Shown piece by piece: positions 40,946 to 51,982 of a stretch of 64,000 bases of DNA. The notes below the pieces were generated by a model. The model was not told the DNA's origin, did no database searches, and saw only the letters and a list, made by a program, of their open reading frames with translations. The position numbers were made by a program, and so were the translations under genes. The stretch is taken from positions 1,054,001 through 1,118,000 of the forward strand of contig NZ_JAJKFK010000002.1 in NCBI RefSeq assembly GCF_021653975.1. The letters run 5' to 3'. Position 1 is the stretch's first letter; each line of letters opens with the position of its first letter. Source of the DNA: Amycolatopsis sp. GM8 (lineage in GTDB: Bacteria > Actinomycetota > Actinomycetes > Mycobacteriales > Pseudonocardiaceae).

Positions 40946-42610
40946 ATGCTCCCTCAGCGGGTGGCTCGTCTGCGCCGACTCGCCCTGATCGGGCTTGCCG
41001 GTGCGCTCGCCGTCACCATGTCGGCCTGCGCTTCCGAGCGTGGTTCGGGCGGTGGCGCCAACGACACCTTCGTCTTCGGCGCCGCGGGTGCGCCGAAGAA
41101 CTTCGACCCCATCTTCAACGACGACGGCGAGAGCTTCCGGCCGGCGCGCCAGATGTTCGACACCCTGGTGACCTACAAGCCCGGCACGACCGAGCTGGTC
41201 GGCGACCTGGCCACCGCGTGGACACCGAGCGCCGACGCCAAGACCTGGACCTTCACCCTGCGCCAGGGCGTCAAGTTCCACGACGGCACCCCCTTCAACG
41301 CCGCGGCGGTCTGCTTCAACTTCGACCGCTGGTACAACATGAAGGGCGCCGGCGCACAGAGCCAGATGATCTACTACGGCGACGTGTTCGAGGGTTTCGC
41401 GAAGAACGAGGGTGACGCCACCGGCGCCCCGGTCTACAAGTCGTGCGAGGCCAAGGACGACTACACTGCGGTCCTCAACCTGAACAAGGCGAAGGGCGCC
41501 TTCCCGGACGCCTTCGGCCTGACCTCGCTGTCGATCTCCAGCCCGGACGCGCTGAAGAAGTACAACGCCGACAACGTGACCCAGAGCGGCGACTCGTTCA
41601 CGTACCCCGAATACGCGACCGACCACCCGACCGGCACTGGTCCGTACAAGTTCCAGAGCTACGACAAGACGAACAAGACGATCACCCTGGTCCGCAACGA
41701 CGACTACTGGGGCGACAAGGCCAAGACCTCGAAGCTGATCTTCAAGATCATCGAGGACGAGAACGCGCGCAAGCAGGAACTGGCCGCCGGCACCATCGAC
41801 GGCTACGACTTCCCGAGCCCGGCCGACTACAGCTCGCTCAAGGACGCCGGTAACCAGGTGCTGATCCGCCCCGCGTTCAACGTCCTGTACCTGGGCATCA
41901 ACCAGAAGAACAACCCGAAGCTCCAGGACGTCCGGGTCCGCAAGGCGATCGAGTACGCGATCAACAAGGACCAGCTCGCCAAGAACAAGCTGCCGACCGG
42001 GGCCTACGCGCAGACGCAGTTCCTGCCGAACAACGTGCCCGGCTACACCGACGCGGTGGAGAAGCACAGCTACGACCCGAACCAGGCCAAGGCGCTGCTG
42101 CAGCAGGCCGGGGCGACCGGGCTGACGCTGAACTTCTACGTGCCCACCGAGGTCACCCGCCCGTACATGCCGAACCCGGTGGACATCGGCGGCGCGATCG
42201 CGGACGACCTCAAGGCCGTCGGCATCAACGTCAACATCGTCCAGGAGCCGTGGAACGGCGGGTACAAGGACGATGTGCAGAAGGCCGGTAAGCAGGACAT
42301 CCACCTGCTGGGCTGGACCGGTGACTACGCCGACGCCGGCAACTTCGTCGGCACGTTCTTCGGCCGGCAGAAGGCGGAGTTCGGGTTCAACGACCCGGCG
42401 GTCTTCAACGCACTGTCCAATGCGGACGCTCAGGTGACGCCGGAGACCAAGAAGGCGGCCTACGAGCAGGCCAGCTTGGTGATCTCGCAGTACGTGCCCG
42501 CGGTGCCGCTGACCTCGTCGCCGCCGGCGATCGTGGTCAAGAGCAACATCCACAACCTGATCCCGACACCGCTGACCGACGAGCGTTTCTACACGGTCAC
42601 CAAGGGTTGA
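40946..42610 (+). CDS. Oligopeptide ABC transporter substrate-binding lipoprotein
   Basis: 554 aa of SBP family 5 (DppA/OppA-like). The signal RRLALIGLAGALAVTMSACA carries a lipobox with its Cys at about residue 29. Family hallmarks are LATAWTPSADAKTWTFTLRQ followed by GVKFHDGTPFNAAAV, plus YPEYATDHPTGTGPYKF. It captures peptides outside the membrane and delivers them to the permease encoded downstream. ATG 40946 has AGGAG before it. A large perfect hairpin lies between this gene and the first permease, which probably raises the yield of the binding protein relative to the rest of the operon. Confidence 0.93.
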   Translation: MLPQRVARLRRLALIGLAGALAVTMSACASERGSGGGANDTFVFGAAGAPKNFDPIFNDDGESFRPARQMFDTLVTYKPGTTELVGDLATAWTPSADAKTWTFTLRQGVKFHDGTPFNAAAVCFNFDRWYNMKGAGAQSQMIYYGDVFEGFAKNEGDATGAPVYKSCEAKDDYTAVLNLNKAKGAFPDAFGLTSLSISSPDALKKYNADNVTQSGDSFTYPEYATDHPTGTGPYKFQSYDKTNKTITLVRNDDYWGDKAKTSKLIFKIIEDENARKQELAAGTIDGYDFPSPADYSSLKDAGNQVLIRPAFNVLYLGINQKNNPKLQDVRVRKAIEYAINKDQLAKNKLPTGAYAQTQFLPNNVPGYTDAVEKHSYDPNQAKALLQQAGATGLTLNFYVPTEVTRPYMPNPVDIGGAIADDLKAVGINVNIVQEPWNGGYKDDVQKAGKQDIHLLGWTGDYADAGNFVGTFFGRQKAEFGFNDPAVFNALSNADAQVTPETKKAAYEQASLVISQYVPAVPLTSSPPAIVVKSNIHNLIPTPLTDERFYTVTKG

Positions 42611-42621
42611 CGGACCTTCTG

Positions 42622-42671
42622 CCGGAAAGGTACCCGGCCCCGGCGATCCCGGGGCGCGGGTACCTTTCCGG
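42622..42671 (+). terminator. Intra-operon hairpin (attenuator or mRNA stabiliser)
   Basis: CCGGAAAGGTACCCG (42622-42636) is perfectly complementary to 42657-42671, with a further CCCC/GGGG inside. It follows the binding-protein stop by 12 bp and precedes the permease by 30 bp. No U-tract follows, so partial termination or 3' protection is expected. Confidence 0.75.
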
Positions 42672-42700
42672 TAAAGGAACTTCGTTAGGGCACGAACCAT

Positions 42701-43705
42701 ATGCTGCGATTCATCGTTCGCCGGCTGCTGCAGGCGGTGCCTACTCTCCTCGTGCTCTCCATCCTCGTGTTCGCCTGGCTGCGCCTGCTGCCGGGCGGAC
42801 CCGCGGGAGCACTGCTCGGGGACAAGGCCACACCGCAGAAGCTCGCTGATCTCAACCATGTGCTGGGTCTGGACCAGCCGATCTTCGTCCAGTACGGCAA
42901 GTTCCTCGGCCGGATCCTCTCCGGCGACTTCGGTGCCTCGCTGATCAGCGGGGACTCGGTGCTCGCCGAGGTCGGCCGGGCGTTCCCGGCCACGATCGAG
43001 CTGGCGGTCTTCGCGCTGGTGCTGGCAATCGCGTTCGGGATCCCGCTCGGCTACGCGGCCGCGCGTTTCCACGGCCGGCTCATCGACAACGCGACCGTGC
43101 TGACGACGCTGATCGGCGTCGCCGTCCCGGTGTTCTTCTTCGGTGTGCTGCTGAAGTACATCTTCGCGCAGAAGCTGGGGATCCTGCCGCCGTCCGGGCG
43201 GCAGGACGTCACCATCGACGCCACGCACATCACCGGGTTCTTCACCCTCGACGGGTTGCTGACCGGTGAGTTCGACGCGTTCTGGGACGCGGTCAAGCAC
43301 CTGATCCTGCCGGCGATCGCGCTCGCCAGCATCCCGTTCGCGGTGATCGTGCGGATCACCCGGGCGTCCGTGCTGGACGTGCAGTCGGAGGACTTCGTGC
43401 GGACCGCCGAGTCCAAGGGGCTGACCACGCCGGTGATCCGGCGCCGGCACATCCTGCGCAACGCGCTGCTGCCGGTGTCCACCACGATCGGCCTGCAGAC
43501 CGGCCTGTTGCTGGCGGGCGCGGTGCTGACCGAGAAGGTGTTCAACATCCCGGGCCTGGGTTACCTGCTGGCGCAGGGCATCGAGCGGCGGGACTACCCG
43601 CGGCTGCAGGCGTTGCTGCTGCTCGCCGCGCTCGTGTACGTGATCGTCAACCTGCTGGTGGACGTCTCGTACGCGATCATCGATCCGAGGGTGCGGGTGC
43701 GATGA
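42701..43705 (+). CDS. Oligopeptide ABC transporter permease (DppB-like)
   Basis: A 334-aa membrane protein with six helices. It has the DppB-type N-terminus (RFIVRRLLQAVPTLLVLSIL) and the EAA loop segment VRTAESKGLTTPVIRRRHIL, where the ATPase docks. A periplasmic-side insert (GRQDVTIDATHITGFFTLDG) is larger than usual. It overlaps the next permease by 4 bp (ATGA), so it is tightly coupled. Confidence 0.93.
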   Translation: MLRFIVRRLLQAVPTLLVLSILVFAWLRLLPGGPAGALLGDKATPQKLADLNHVLGLDQPIFVQYGKFLGRILSGDFGASLISGDSVLAEVGRAFPATIELAVFALVLAIAFGIPLGYAAARFHGRLIDNATVLTTLIGVAVPVFFFGVLLKYIFAQKLGILPPSGRQDVTIDATHITGFFTLDGLLTGEFDAFWDAVKHLILPAIALASIPFAVIVRITRASVLDVQSEDFVRTAESKGLTTPVIRRRHILRNALLPVSTTIGLQTGLLLAGAVLTEKVFNIPGLGYLLAQGIERRDYPRLQALLLLAALVYVIVNLLVDVSYAIIDPRVRVR

Positions 43706-44631
43706 CCACGAACCTGTTGCGGCGCAAGAAGGACCGCATCGACGACCTGGCGGCCTCGGGTGGCACGAGTCTCGCGGCGGACGCGTTCAAGCGGATGTCG
43801 CGCAGCCCGATCGCCATCATCGGCGCGGTGATCACCGTGCTGTTCGTGCTGCTGGCGATCCTGTCGCCGTTCCTGGCGCCGAAGAGCCCGTACATCCCGT
43901 ACGACGAGCTGAAGAACAACCTGCGGCCGGACTCGATCCCGGGCCCGATGCCGGGGTTCATCCTCGGCAGCGACCAGAACGGCTACGACTTCTTCTCGCG
44001 GCTGCTCGTCGGTTCGCAGCAGACGCTCATCGTCGGTGTGGTCGCGACGCTCATCGGCGTGGCGGTCGGCATGCTCATCGGCGGGCTCGCGGGCGCGGTC
44101 GGCGGCTGGGTGGACGCGTTGCTGATGCGGTTCACCGACATCCTGCTGGCGATTCCCTCGCTGCTGCTGGCCATCTCGATCGCCGCACTGTTCTCGCACG
44201 GTACACAGTGGACGGTCATCATCGCGGTGGCCGTGGTGAGCGTGCCGATCTTCGCGCGGCTGCTGCGGGGCGCGATGCTCGCGCAGCGCTCCAGCGATCA
44301 TGTGCTCGCCGCGACGGCGCTGGGCGTGCGGCGGACCACCATCGTGTTCCGGCACATGCTGCCGAACTCGGTGGGCCCGGTCATCGTGCAGGCGACGCTG
44401 ACGCTCGCGACCTCGATCATCGACGCGGCCGCGCTGTCCTTCCTCGGCCTCGGCGACTCGGACTGGACCCGCGCGGAATGGGGCCTGATGCTGGGCAAGT
44501 CGCAGGGCCTGCTGGACGTGAAACCGGAGCTCGCGTTCTACCCGGCCATCGCGATCATCATCGTGGCGCTGGGTTTCACGCTGCTCGGCGAGTCGTTGCG
44601 CGAGGCGCTCGACCCGAAGAACAGGCGGTAA
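43702..44631 (+). CDS. Oligopeptide ABC transporter permease (DppC-like)
   Basis: 309 aa with the OppC_N helix (FKRMSRSPIAIIGAVITVLF) followed by the transmembrane core and the EAA motif in LAATALGVRRTTIVFRHMLP. It pairs with the preceding permease to form the channel. The family ending LGFTLLGESLREALDPK is present. It overlaps the upstream gene by 4 bp and is 7 bp from the ATPase. Confidence 0.93.
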   Translation: MTTNLLRRKKDRIDDLAASGGTSLAADAFKRMSRSPIAIIGAVITVLFVLLAILSPFLAPKSPYIPYDELKNNLRPDSIPGPMPGFILGSDQNGYDFFSRLLVGSQQTLIVGVVATLIGVAVGMLIGGLAGAVGGWVDALLMRFTDILLAIPSLLLAISIAALFSHGTQWTVIIAVAVVSVPIFARLLRGAMLAQRSSDHVLAATALGVRRTTIVFRHMLPNSVGPVIVQATLTLATSIIDAAALSFLGLGDSDWTRAEWGLMLGKSQGLLDVKPELAFYPAIAIIIVALGFTLLGESLREALDPKNRR

Positions 44632-44638
44632 GGGCTTC

Positions 44639-45625
44639 ATGGCACTACTGGAAGTACGGGACCTGTCGGTCACGTTCAAGCGCAAGGGAATCCGGCCGTT
44701 CACGGCGGTGGACCGGATCAGTTTCGACGTCGAGCCCGGCCGCACGGTCGGCCTGGTCGGCGAGTCGGGCAGTGGCAAGTCGGTGACCGCGCTCGCGATC
44801 ATGGGCCTGCTGCCGAAGCGTGGCGCGGAGGCGCAGGGTTCGGTCCGGTTCGAGGGCACCGATCTGCTGACGCTGTCGGACAAGCAGCTGCGCGACAAGC
44901 GCGGCCGCGATCTGGGCATGGTGTTCCAGGACCCGCTGTCCTCGCTGAACCCGGTCATCCCGATCGGCCTGCAGATCACCGAGGTGCTGGAACGGCATCG
45001 CGGGATGAGCCGCAAACAGGCGAGCGTGGAGGCGAAGGACCTGCTCGGCCGGGTCGGCATCCCGGACCCGTCGCGCCGGCTTTCCGAGTACCCGCACCAG
45101 CTTTCCGGCGGGATGCGGCAGCGGGCGCTGATCGCGATCGCACTCGCGTGCAAGCCCCGGCTGCTGATCGCGGACGAGCCGACGACCGCGCTCGACGTGA
45201 CGATCCAGGCGCAGATTCTCGCGCTGCTGCAGGAACTCGTGCGTGAGACCGGGACCGCGCTGATCATGATCACGCACGATCTCGGCGTGGTCGCCGGGCT
45301 GTGCGACGAGGTCAACGTCATGTACGGCGGGCGCGTGGTGGAACGGGCCGAGCGGCACGCGCTGTTCGCGGCGGCGCGGCATCCCTACACCCACGGGCTG
45401 CTCGAGTCGATCCCGCGGCTGGACGCGCCGCGCGGTGAGAAACTGTTGCCCATCAAGGGTTCCGTGGCCGACAACATCCCGTGGGAGCACGCGTGCGCAT
45501 TCGCGCCGCGCTGCCCCAACGCGCTGGACCGCTGCCGCGAGGTGATGCCGGAACTGGTGCCCGACAACGGCGGAATGTTGCGCTGCCACAACCCCGTCGG
45601 CGCGATGCAGGGGGTGCGGGCATGA
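44639..45625 (+). CDS. Oligopeptide ABC transporter ATP-binding protein (DppD-like)
   Basis: 328 aa. Walker [11 protein letters not shown] (about residue 41), Q-loop [13 protein letters not shown], signature [16 protein letters not shown], Walker [14 protein letters not shown] and H-loop MITHDLG are intact. The C-terminal oligo_HPY region has four cysteines ([20 protein letters not shown] and LRCHNP), common in peptide importers. It overlaps DppF by ATGA. Confidence 0.94.
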   Translation: MALLEVRDLSVTFKRKGIRPFTAVDRISFDVEPGRTVGLVGESGSGKSVTALAIMGLLPKRGAEAQGSVRFEGTDLLTLSDKQLRDKRGRDLGMVFQDPLSSLNPVIPIGLQITEVLERHRGMSRKQASVEAKDLLGRVGIPDPSRRLSEYPHQLSGGMRQRALIAIALACKPRLLIADEPTTALDVTIQAQILALLQELVRETGTALIMITHDLGVVAGLCDEVNVMYGGRVVERAERHALFAAARHPYTHGLLESIPRLDAPRGEKLLPIKGSVADNIPWEHACAFAPRCPNALDRCREVMPELVPDNGGMLRCHNPVGAMQGVRA

Positions 45626-46722
45626 GTGACCCGTTGGTGAAGGTGGAAGGCATCGAGGTGCACTTCCCGATCAAGCGCGGCGTCGTGCTCGACCGGACGG
45701 TCGGCCACGTCTACGCGGTCGACGGGGTGGACCTGGAGATCCAGCGCGGCGAGACCTACGGCCTCGTCGGCGAATCCGGTTGTGGCAAGACGACGCTGGG
45801 CCGCGGCCTGCTCCGGCTGATCGAGCCGACCGGCGGCCGCGTGGTGTTCGACGGGACGGACCTGTCGAAGCTCAAGGGCGAGTCGCTGCGGACGATGCGG
45901 CGGCGGATGCAGATGGTCTTCCAGGACCCGCTGTCCAGCCTCGACCCGCGGCAGTCGGTCGAGTCGATCCTCGTCGAGGGCATGCGCGCGCATGGTCTGG
46001 ACAAGGGCCGGGACAGCACTCGCAAGCGTTTGCGGGAGCTGCTGAGCGCGGTTGGGCTGCCGGAGACCTCGCTGCGGAAGTACCCGCACGAGTTCTCGGG
46101 CGGGCAGCGGCAGCGCATCGGGATCGCGCGGGCGCTCGCCGTGGAACCGGACCTGATCGTCGCGGACGAACCGGTGTCGGCGCTCGACGTGTCCGTGCAG
46201 GCGCAGGTGATCAACCTGCTCGAAGACCTGCAGGAGACGCTCGGGCTGACCTACCTGGTGATCGCCCACGACCTCGCCGTGGTGCGGCACATCTCCGACC
46301 GGATCGGCGTGATGTACCTGGGCTCGCTGGTCGAGGAGACCGACTCCGAGACGCTGTACGCCGAGCCGCTGCACCCGTACACGAAGGCGCTGCTGTCGGC
46401 GATCCCGGTGCCGGACCCGCGCGTCGAGGACAGCCGCGAGCAGATCCTGCTCGCCGGCGACCTGCCCTCACCGGCGGCGCCGCCGTCGGGGTGCAGGTTC
46501 CACACGCGGTGCCCGTGGCGGCAGGAAACCCTGTGCGACACCGACCGTCCGCAGTTGCGGGAGATCGGCACCGGGCACCGGGTGGCCTGCCACTGGGCCG
46601 AGGACATCCAGGCCGGCCGGATCACACCGCACGAGGTCGAGGCCGAACTGGTCGAGGTCGACGCCGGTGCCGGGCCCGCGGTGCCACACGCCGCCTCGGT
46701 GACGGAGATGCTGGAGCCCTGA
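45622..46722 (+). CDS. Oligopeptide ABC transporter ATP-binding protein (DppF-like)
   Basis: 366 aa. Walker [13 protein letters not shown], signature [15 protein letters not shown], Walker [14 protein letters not shown] and H-loop VIAHDLA are all present. The C-terminal oligo_HPY block ([20 protein letters not shown]) is intact. It forms the heterodimeric motor with DppD. The acidic tail after residue 340 is longer than usual. It closes the five-gene operon. Confidence 0.94.
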   Translation: MSDPLVKVEGIEVHFPIKRGVVLDRTVGHVYAVDGVDLEIQRGETYGLVGESGCGKTTLGRGLLRLIEPTGGRVVFDGTDLSKLKGESLRTMRRRMQMVFQDPLSSLDPRQSVESILVEGMRAHGLDKGRDSTRKRLRELLSAVGLPETSLRKYPHEFSGGQRQRIGIARALAVEPDLIVADEPVSALDVSVQAQVINLLEDLQETLGLTYLVIAHDLAVVRHISDRIGVMYLGSLVEETDSETLYAEPLHPYTKALLSAIPVPDPRVEDSREQILLAGDLPSPAAPPSGCRFHTRCPWRQETLCDTDRPQLREIGTGHRVACHWAEDIQAGRITPHEVEAELVEVDAGAGPAVPHAASVTEMLEP

Positions 46723-46766
46723 CGCGGGTACCCTGGCGGGAACCCGGCAGCAAGGGAGCCTGAAGA

Positions 46767-47429
46767 GTGCACATCGACCAGTGGCTGGAGACGATCCCGC
46801 CACTTCTCGTGTACATCACGGTCGGCGTCGTGATCGGCGTCGAAAGCCTCGGCATCCCGCTGCCCGGCGAGATCGTGCTGGTCAGCGCCGCACTGCTGGC
46901 GTCGACCCACCCGGGGCTCAACCCGTGGATCGTCGGCATCGTCGGCAGTGCGGGCGCGATCATCGGGGACAGCATCGGTTACCTGATCGGCCGCAAGGGC
47001 GGGCAACGACTGTTCGACTGGGCCGGCCGGAGGTTCCCGAAACACTTCGGGCCCGAACACGTGCACAATGCCGAGCGGATCTTCGCGCGCCGCGGTGTGT
47101 GGGCGGTGTTCTTCGGCCGATTCGTCGCGATCCTGCGCATCCTGTGCGGGCCGCTCGCCGGTTCGCTGCACATGCACTACTGGAAGTTCCTCGCGGCGAA
47201 CGCCCTCGGCGGCATCGTCTGGGCCGGCGGCACGACGGCGCTGGTGTACTCGCTCGGCGTCGTGGCGGAGCAGTGGCTGTCCCGGTTCTCCTACATCGCG
47301 CTGGGCGCGGCCGTGGTCGCGGGCGTGATCATCAGCCTGGTGATCAAGCGGCGGATGGGCCGCCGCCATCACGAGGAGGAGACGGCGAGCCCTTCCTCTT
47401 CGTCGGAGACGGCTTCGGCCGAGCGCTGA
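46767..47429 (+). CDS. DedA-family membrane protein
   Basis: 220 aa of the DedA/VTT family, inner-membrane proteins thought to flip polyprenyl phosphate or phosphatidylethanolamine. Signatures are GVESLGIPLPGEIVLVSAAL, GDSIGYLIGRKGG and the Arg-rich reentrant segment FFGRFVAILRILCGPLAGS. It has 4-5 hydrophobic segments. It starts at GTG. The last 61 bp overlap the end of the convergent EamA gene, and both C-terminal tails are low complexity, so the overlap is tolerated. Confidence 0.9.
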   Translation: MHIDQWLETIPPLLVYITVGVVIGVESLGIPLPGEIVLVSAALLASTHPGLNPWIVGIVGSAGAIIGDSIGYLIGRKGGQRLFDWAGRRFPKHFGPEHVHNAERIFARRGVWAVFFGRFVAILRILCGPLAGSLHMHYWKFLAANALGGIVWAGGTTALVYSLGVVAEQWLSRFSYIALGAAVVAGVIISLVIKRRMGRRHHEEETASPSSSSETASAER

Positions 47430-48292
47430 CGGTTGGGCAGTGAGCCCAGCAGCACCCCGGCGACGATCACCAGCCCGGCCAGGATTTCGGTCAGCTGCGG
47501 CGTTTCGTGCAGTAGTAGGAAGGACGCGCTGATCCCGACCACGGGCACCAGCAGGGAGAACGGCGCGACGACACCGGCGGGGTGGCGGCGCATGAGCGTC
47601 GTCCAGATGCCGGCGCCGGCGAGCGTGCCGAGCAGCACGACGTAGGCCAGGCCGCCGAGCCCGATCCAGCCGTCCACGGTGCCGATCGTGGCGAGCGAAT
47701 GCCATTGCGCGGCGGGGCCTTCGAAGATCAGCGACAGCACGAACATCGGGATCGGCGGCACGACCGACGTCCACAGCGTGAAATGCAGCCCGTTGTCCGG
47801 CCGGGCCTGCCGCGCGCAGATGTTGCCGGCGGCCCAGCTGAGCGCGGCGAGCACGGTCAGCACGACCGGTAGCAGCACGGCGTGCTCCGCCTGGTGCCAG
47901 GCGATCACCGCCAGCCCGCCGACCGCGAGCACGATGCCGGTCAGTTGCCGCAGCGAAAGCCGTTCCCGCAGCAGGAAACCGGCGAGCACCACGGTGAACG
48001 GCGCCGAGGCCTGCAGCACGAGTGACGCGAGCCCGGTCGGCATGCCGATGTTCAGCGCGATGAACAGCAACGCGAACTGGCCGGTGCCGAAGCAGAGGCC
48101 GAAGCCGACCAGCCAGCGCAGTTTCACCTTGGGGCGCGGGATGAACAGGATCGTCGGGATGGCGATCACGAGGAACCGCAGCGCACCCGCGAACAGTGGC
48201 GGGAAGTGGCCGATCAGGTAGTGGACGGCGAGGAAGTTGCAGCCCCAGATGACGGCGACGAACACGGCGAGCAGACGGTCACGAGCACCCAC
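47369..48292 (-). CDS. EamA-family (DMT) transporter
   Basis: 307 aa with ten predicted helices arranged as two EamA repeats. The first starts LLAVFVAVIWGCNFLAVHYL and the second at about residue 145 with AALSWAAGNI. It resembles YdcZ/RhaT-type metabolite or amino acid exporters. GTG start. It is divergent from a LysR gene with a 77-bp gap, so it is probably controlled by it. The C-terminal tail (SAEAVSDEEEGLAVSSS) overlaps the DedA gene. Confidence 0.9.
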   Translation of the reverse strand: MGARDRLLAVFVAVIWGCNFLAVHYLIGHFPPLFAGALRFLVIAIPTILFIPRPKVKLRWLVGFGLCFGTGQFALLFIALNIGMPTGLASLVLQASAPFTVVLAGFLLRERLSLRQLTGIVLAVGGLAVIAWHQAEHAVLLPVVLTVLAALSWAAGNICARQARPDNGLHFTLWTSVVPPIPMFVLSLIFEGPAAQWHSLATIGTVDGWIGLGGLAYVVLLGTLAGAGIWTTLMRRHPAGVVAPFSLLVPVVGISASFLLLHETPQLTEILAGLVIVAGVLLGSLPNRQRSAEAVSDEEEGLAVSSS

Positions 48293-48369
48293 CGGTCCAG
48301 CTTGCGCTGCCTAATTTTGTAGGACCATCGAGATTATGTGCACGGAATCTTCAGCTACGCTTCACAATC

Positions 48370-49263
48370 GTGGATATCGGCCGGTTGCGGGTGCTGCGCG
48401 AGTTCGCCGACCGCGGCAGCGTGACTTCCGCCGCACGTGCCCTGCACTGCACTCCGTCGGCGGTTTCGCAGCAGCTTCGGGCGCTGCAGGCGGAGGTCGG
48501 CCTGCCGCTGACCGAGCCCGCTGGCCGCGGCCTGCGCCTCACCGACGCCGGCCGCGCGCTGGTGACCAGTGCGGATGACGTGCTTGCCGCGCTCGACCGG
48601 GCGGAGGCGGAGTTGGACACGTACCGCAGCGAGCCACGCGGCCGGGTGCGGCTCGCGATCTTCCCGTCGGCCGCGCTGATGTTGCTGCCCGGCCTGCTGC
48701 ACCGGCTCGCCGAGTTCCCGGCGCTGGACGTGGCTGTCCGCGACGCGGATATGAATCCGCACCAGGTGCCCGGCCTGGTCGCCGATTTCGACATCGTGGT
48801 GACCCACCGCGACGAGCAGGCCGAACCGTTCACCACCGATCGGCTGGAGGTCGTGCACCTGCTGCGGGAACCGATCGATGTCGCGCTGCCGCCCGGTCAC
48901 CGGCTCGCGGGCCAGGAGAAGGTCGAGCTCACGGACCTGGCGCACGAACCGTGGATCGGCGTGAACGAGGGCTTCCCGGTGGACGACGTGCTGCGGTCCC
49001 TGGCCGCGCGCACCGGCGTGCGGCCGCGCCCGGTACACCGCACGAACGACCTGCGGGTGATCGAGGCGCTGGTCGCGGCCGGGCACGGCATCGCGTTGCT
49101 GCCGCGCTACACGATGTCACCCGCGGTCCTCGCCCGCCCACTCGCCGGCCTGCGCGCGGCCGGGCACATCGAGGCAGTGCTGCGCACCGGCGCATCAGCC
49201 CGCCCCGCGGTGACCACGGTGCTCGACGCCCTGCACGCAGAATCGGCGGCCCTGACGGACTGA
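48370..49263 (+). CDS. LysR-family transcriptional regulator
   Basis: 297 aa. The N-terminal HTH is RLRVLREFADRGSVTSAARA with LHCTPSAVSQQLRALQAEVG; the rest is a two-lobed effector domain (RVRLAIFPSAALMLLPGLLH). It starts at GTG, with TACGCT eight bases upstream and no ribosome site, so the leader may be only a couple of bases. It faces the EamA exporter and probably activates it in response to the exported compound, as in LysE/LysG-type pairs. The ligand is unknown. Confidence 0.9.
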   Translation: MDIGRLRVLREFADRGSVTSAARALHCTPSAVSQQLRALQAEVGLPLTEPAGRGLRLTDAGRALVTSADDVLAALDRAEAELDTYRSEPRGRVRLAIFPSAALMLLPGLLHRLAEFPALDVAVRDADMNPHQVPGLVADFDIVVTHRDEQAEPFTTDRLEVVHLLREPIDVALPPGHRLAGQEKVELTDLAHEPWIGVNEGFPVDDVLRSLAARTGVRPRPVHRTNDLRVIEALVAAGHGIALLPRYTMSPAVLARPLAGLRAAGHIEAVLRTGASARPAVTTVLDALHAESAALTD

Positions 49264-49350
49264 TGTTGGGAGGTTCGTGACGGAACAGGCAAGACGCACC
49301 GTGGTGGCGCTACGATATGCACGGTTTTCGGAGAGCGAGGGAGGTGGACC

Positions 49351-49551
49351 ATGACGTCGAGCAATGCGGAGCATCCGTCGCACGAGGAGTTGGATGGTCC
49401 GGCCCTGCGGGATGCGCTGTTCGCCGAGAAGAACGTGCAGCCGATCCGGTCAGTAGATGACTGGGCGTGCGAGGACATCTTCGAGTCCGACGAGGAACTA
49501 CACGAGTTCCTGGCGTGGGTGGCCGCTGAGCGGCAGGCCAATCTGGCGTAG
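49351..49551 (+). CDS. Antitoxin of a VapBC-like module
   Basis: 66 aa, acidic, with VQPIRSVDDWACEDIFESDE and LHEFLAWVAAERQ, which resembles antitoxins that precede actinobacterial PIN toxins (PI-SVDDL...FESDEEL...FL). GGGAGG precedes the ATG. Its stop overlaps the GTG of the PIN gene by 1 bp (TAGTG), the usual coupling in toxin-antitoxin operons. A TACGAT -10 lies about 35 bp upstream. The DNA-binding part is not obvious, as is common in this subgroup. Confidence 0.7.
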   Translation: MTSSNAEHPSHEELDGPALRDALFAEKNVQPIRSVDDWACEDIFESDEELHEFLAWVAAERQANLA

Positions 49552-49957
49552 TGGCTTCAGAGGTTGTACTCGATACCGACGTGGCATCGGGCATGTTCAA
49601 GCGTGATCTTCCGGCATGGCTTGGCGCGCGCGGCTGCTGGGCTGTCGCCCAGCGATCACCTTCGTGACCTTAGGTGAACTGAACAAGTGGATGCATCTGC
49701 GCTCGTGGGCCCTCCCGCGCCGGGAACGGTTGGAGAAGTGGATGCAACCGCTTCCTGTCTTTCCGGGCACGCCGAAGGTCGCGCGGGTGTGGGGCGAGAT
49801 TTCGGCCTACGCGCAGCGCCGGGGCCGTCCGCGACCGCAGAATGACACCTGGATCGCCGCCTGTTGCCTGGCATTCGAAATCCCGCTGGCCACGCTCAAG
49901 GTGAAGGACTATGAGGACTTCGTCGAATACGAGGGCCTCCAGCTGATCACCGAGTGA
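49551..49957 (+). pseudogene. PIN-domain (VapC-like) toxin with a frameshift
   Basis: The N-terminus is encoded in one frame (EVVLDTDVASGMFKRDLPAW then LGARG) and the rest in the -1 frame from about 49620 (RARLLGCRPAITFVTLGELN through NDTWIAACCLAFEIPLATLK to DFVEYEGLQLI). Together they make a full PIN RNase with the acidic residues Asp in LDTD, Glu in LGELN, Asp in NDTW and Asp in VKDYEDF. The break lies in the GC repeat GGCGCGCGCGGC, a slippage-prone site. One missing base there would explain it, so the toxin is either inactive, expressed by frameshifting, or an assembly error. Confidence 0.75.
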
Positions 49958-49990
49958 ACCGGCCTCCCGGTGGGGAGGCCGGTTCCACAC

Positions 49991-51838
<1,848 letters not shown>

Positions 51839-51853
<15 letters not shown>

Positions 51854-51880
51854 GCAGCGAAGCAGGAGAGCACGCGCCAC
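51839..51880 (-). CDS. Leucine-rich leader peptide of leuA (13 aa)
   Basis: The 13-codon ORF encodes MARALLLRCRDGA with the consecutive Leu codons CTC-CTG-CTT at positions 5-7. A TAGAGT box (51892-51887) lies exactly six bases before the GTG, so it is probably translated from a leaderless RNA. The stop lies inside the attenuator hairpin. This is the layout of ribosome-mediated attenuation: stalling at scarce Leu-tRNA would alter folding downstream. Comparative studies have proposed leucine attenuators for leuA in actinobacteria; here it is read directly from sequence but not tested. Confidence 0.65.
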
Positions 51881-51886
51881 CAGGCC

Positions 51887-51892
51887 ACTCTA
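51887..51892 (-). promoter_or_regulatory. -10 box of the leuA leader transcript
   Basis: TAGAGT on the minus strand, with TTTCAT 17 bases upstream as a possible -35 (51915-51910). Start of transcription would coincide with the GTG of the leader peptide. Confidence 0.5.
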
Positions 51893-51982
51893 GCGGCGCG
51901 GAGTTGACGATGAAACCGGGCCCGCGACTAATCCGTTACCCGTGAGTAGTAATCACCGCCCGGACGTGCCACACTTCCGGGC

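Noticed and set aside
40934-43450. 838-codon minus-strand open frame across the oligopeptide transporter genes
   Set aside because: It is the mirror of a clearly conserved binding protein and permease on the plus strand, and its composition is Arg/Val/His-rich without motifs.
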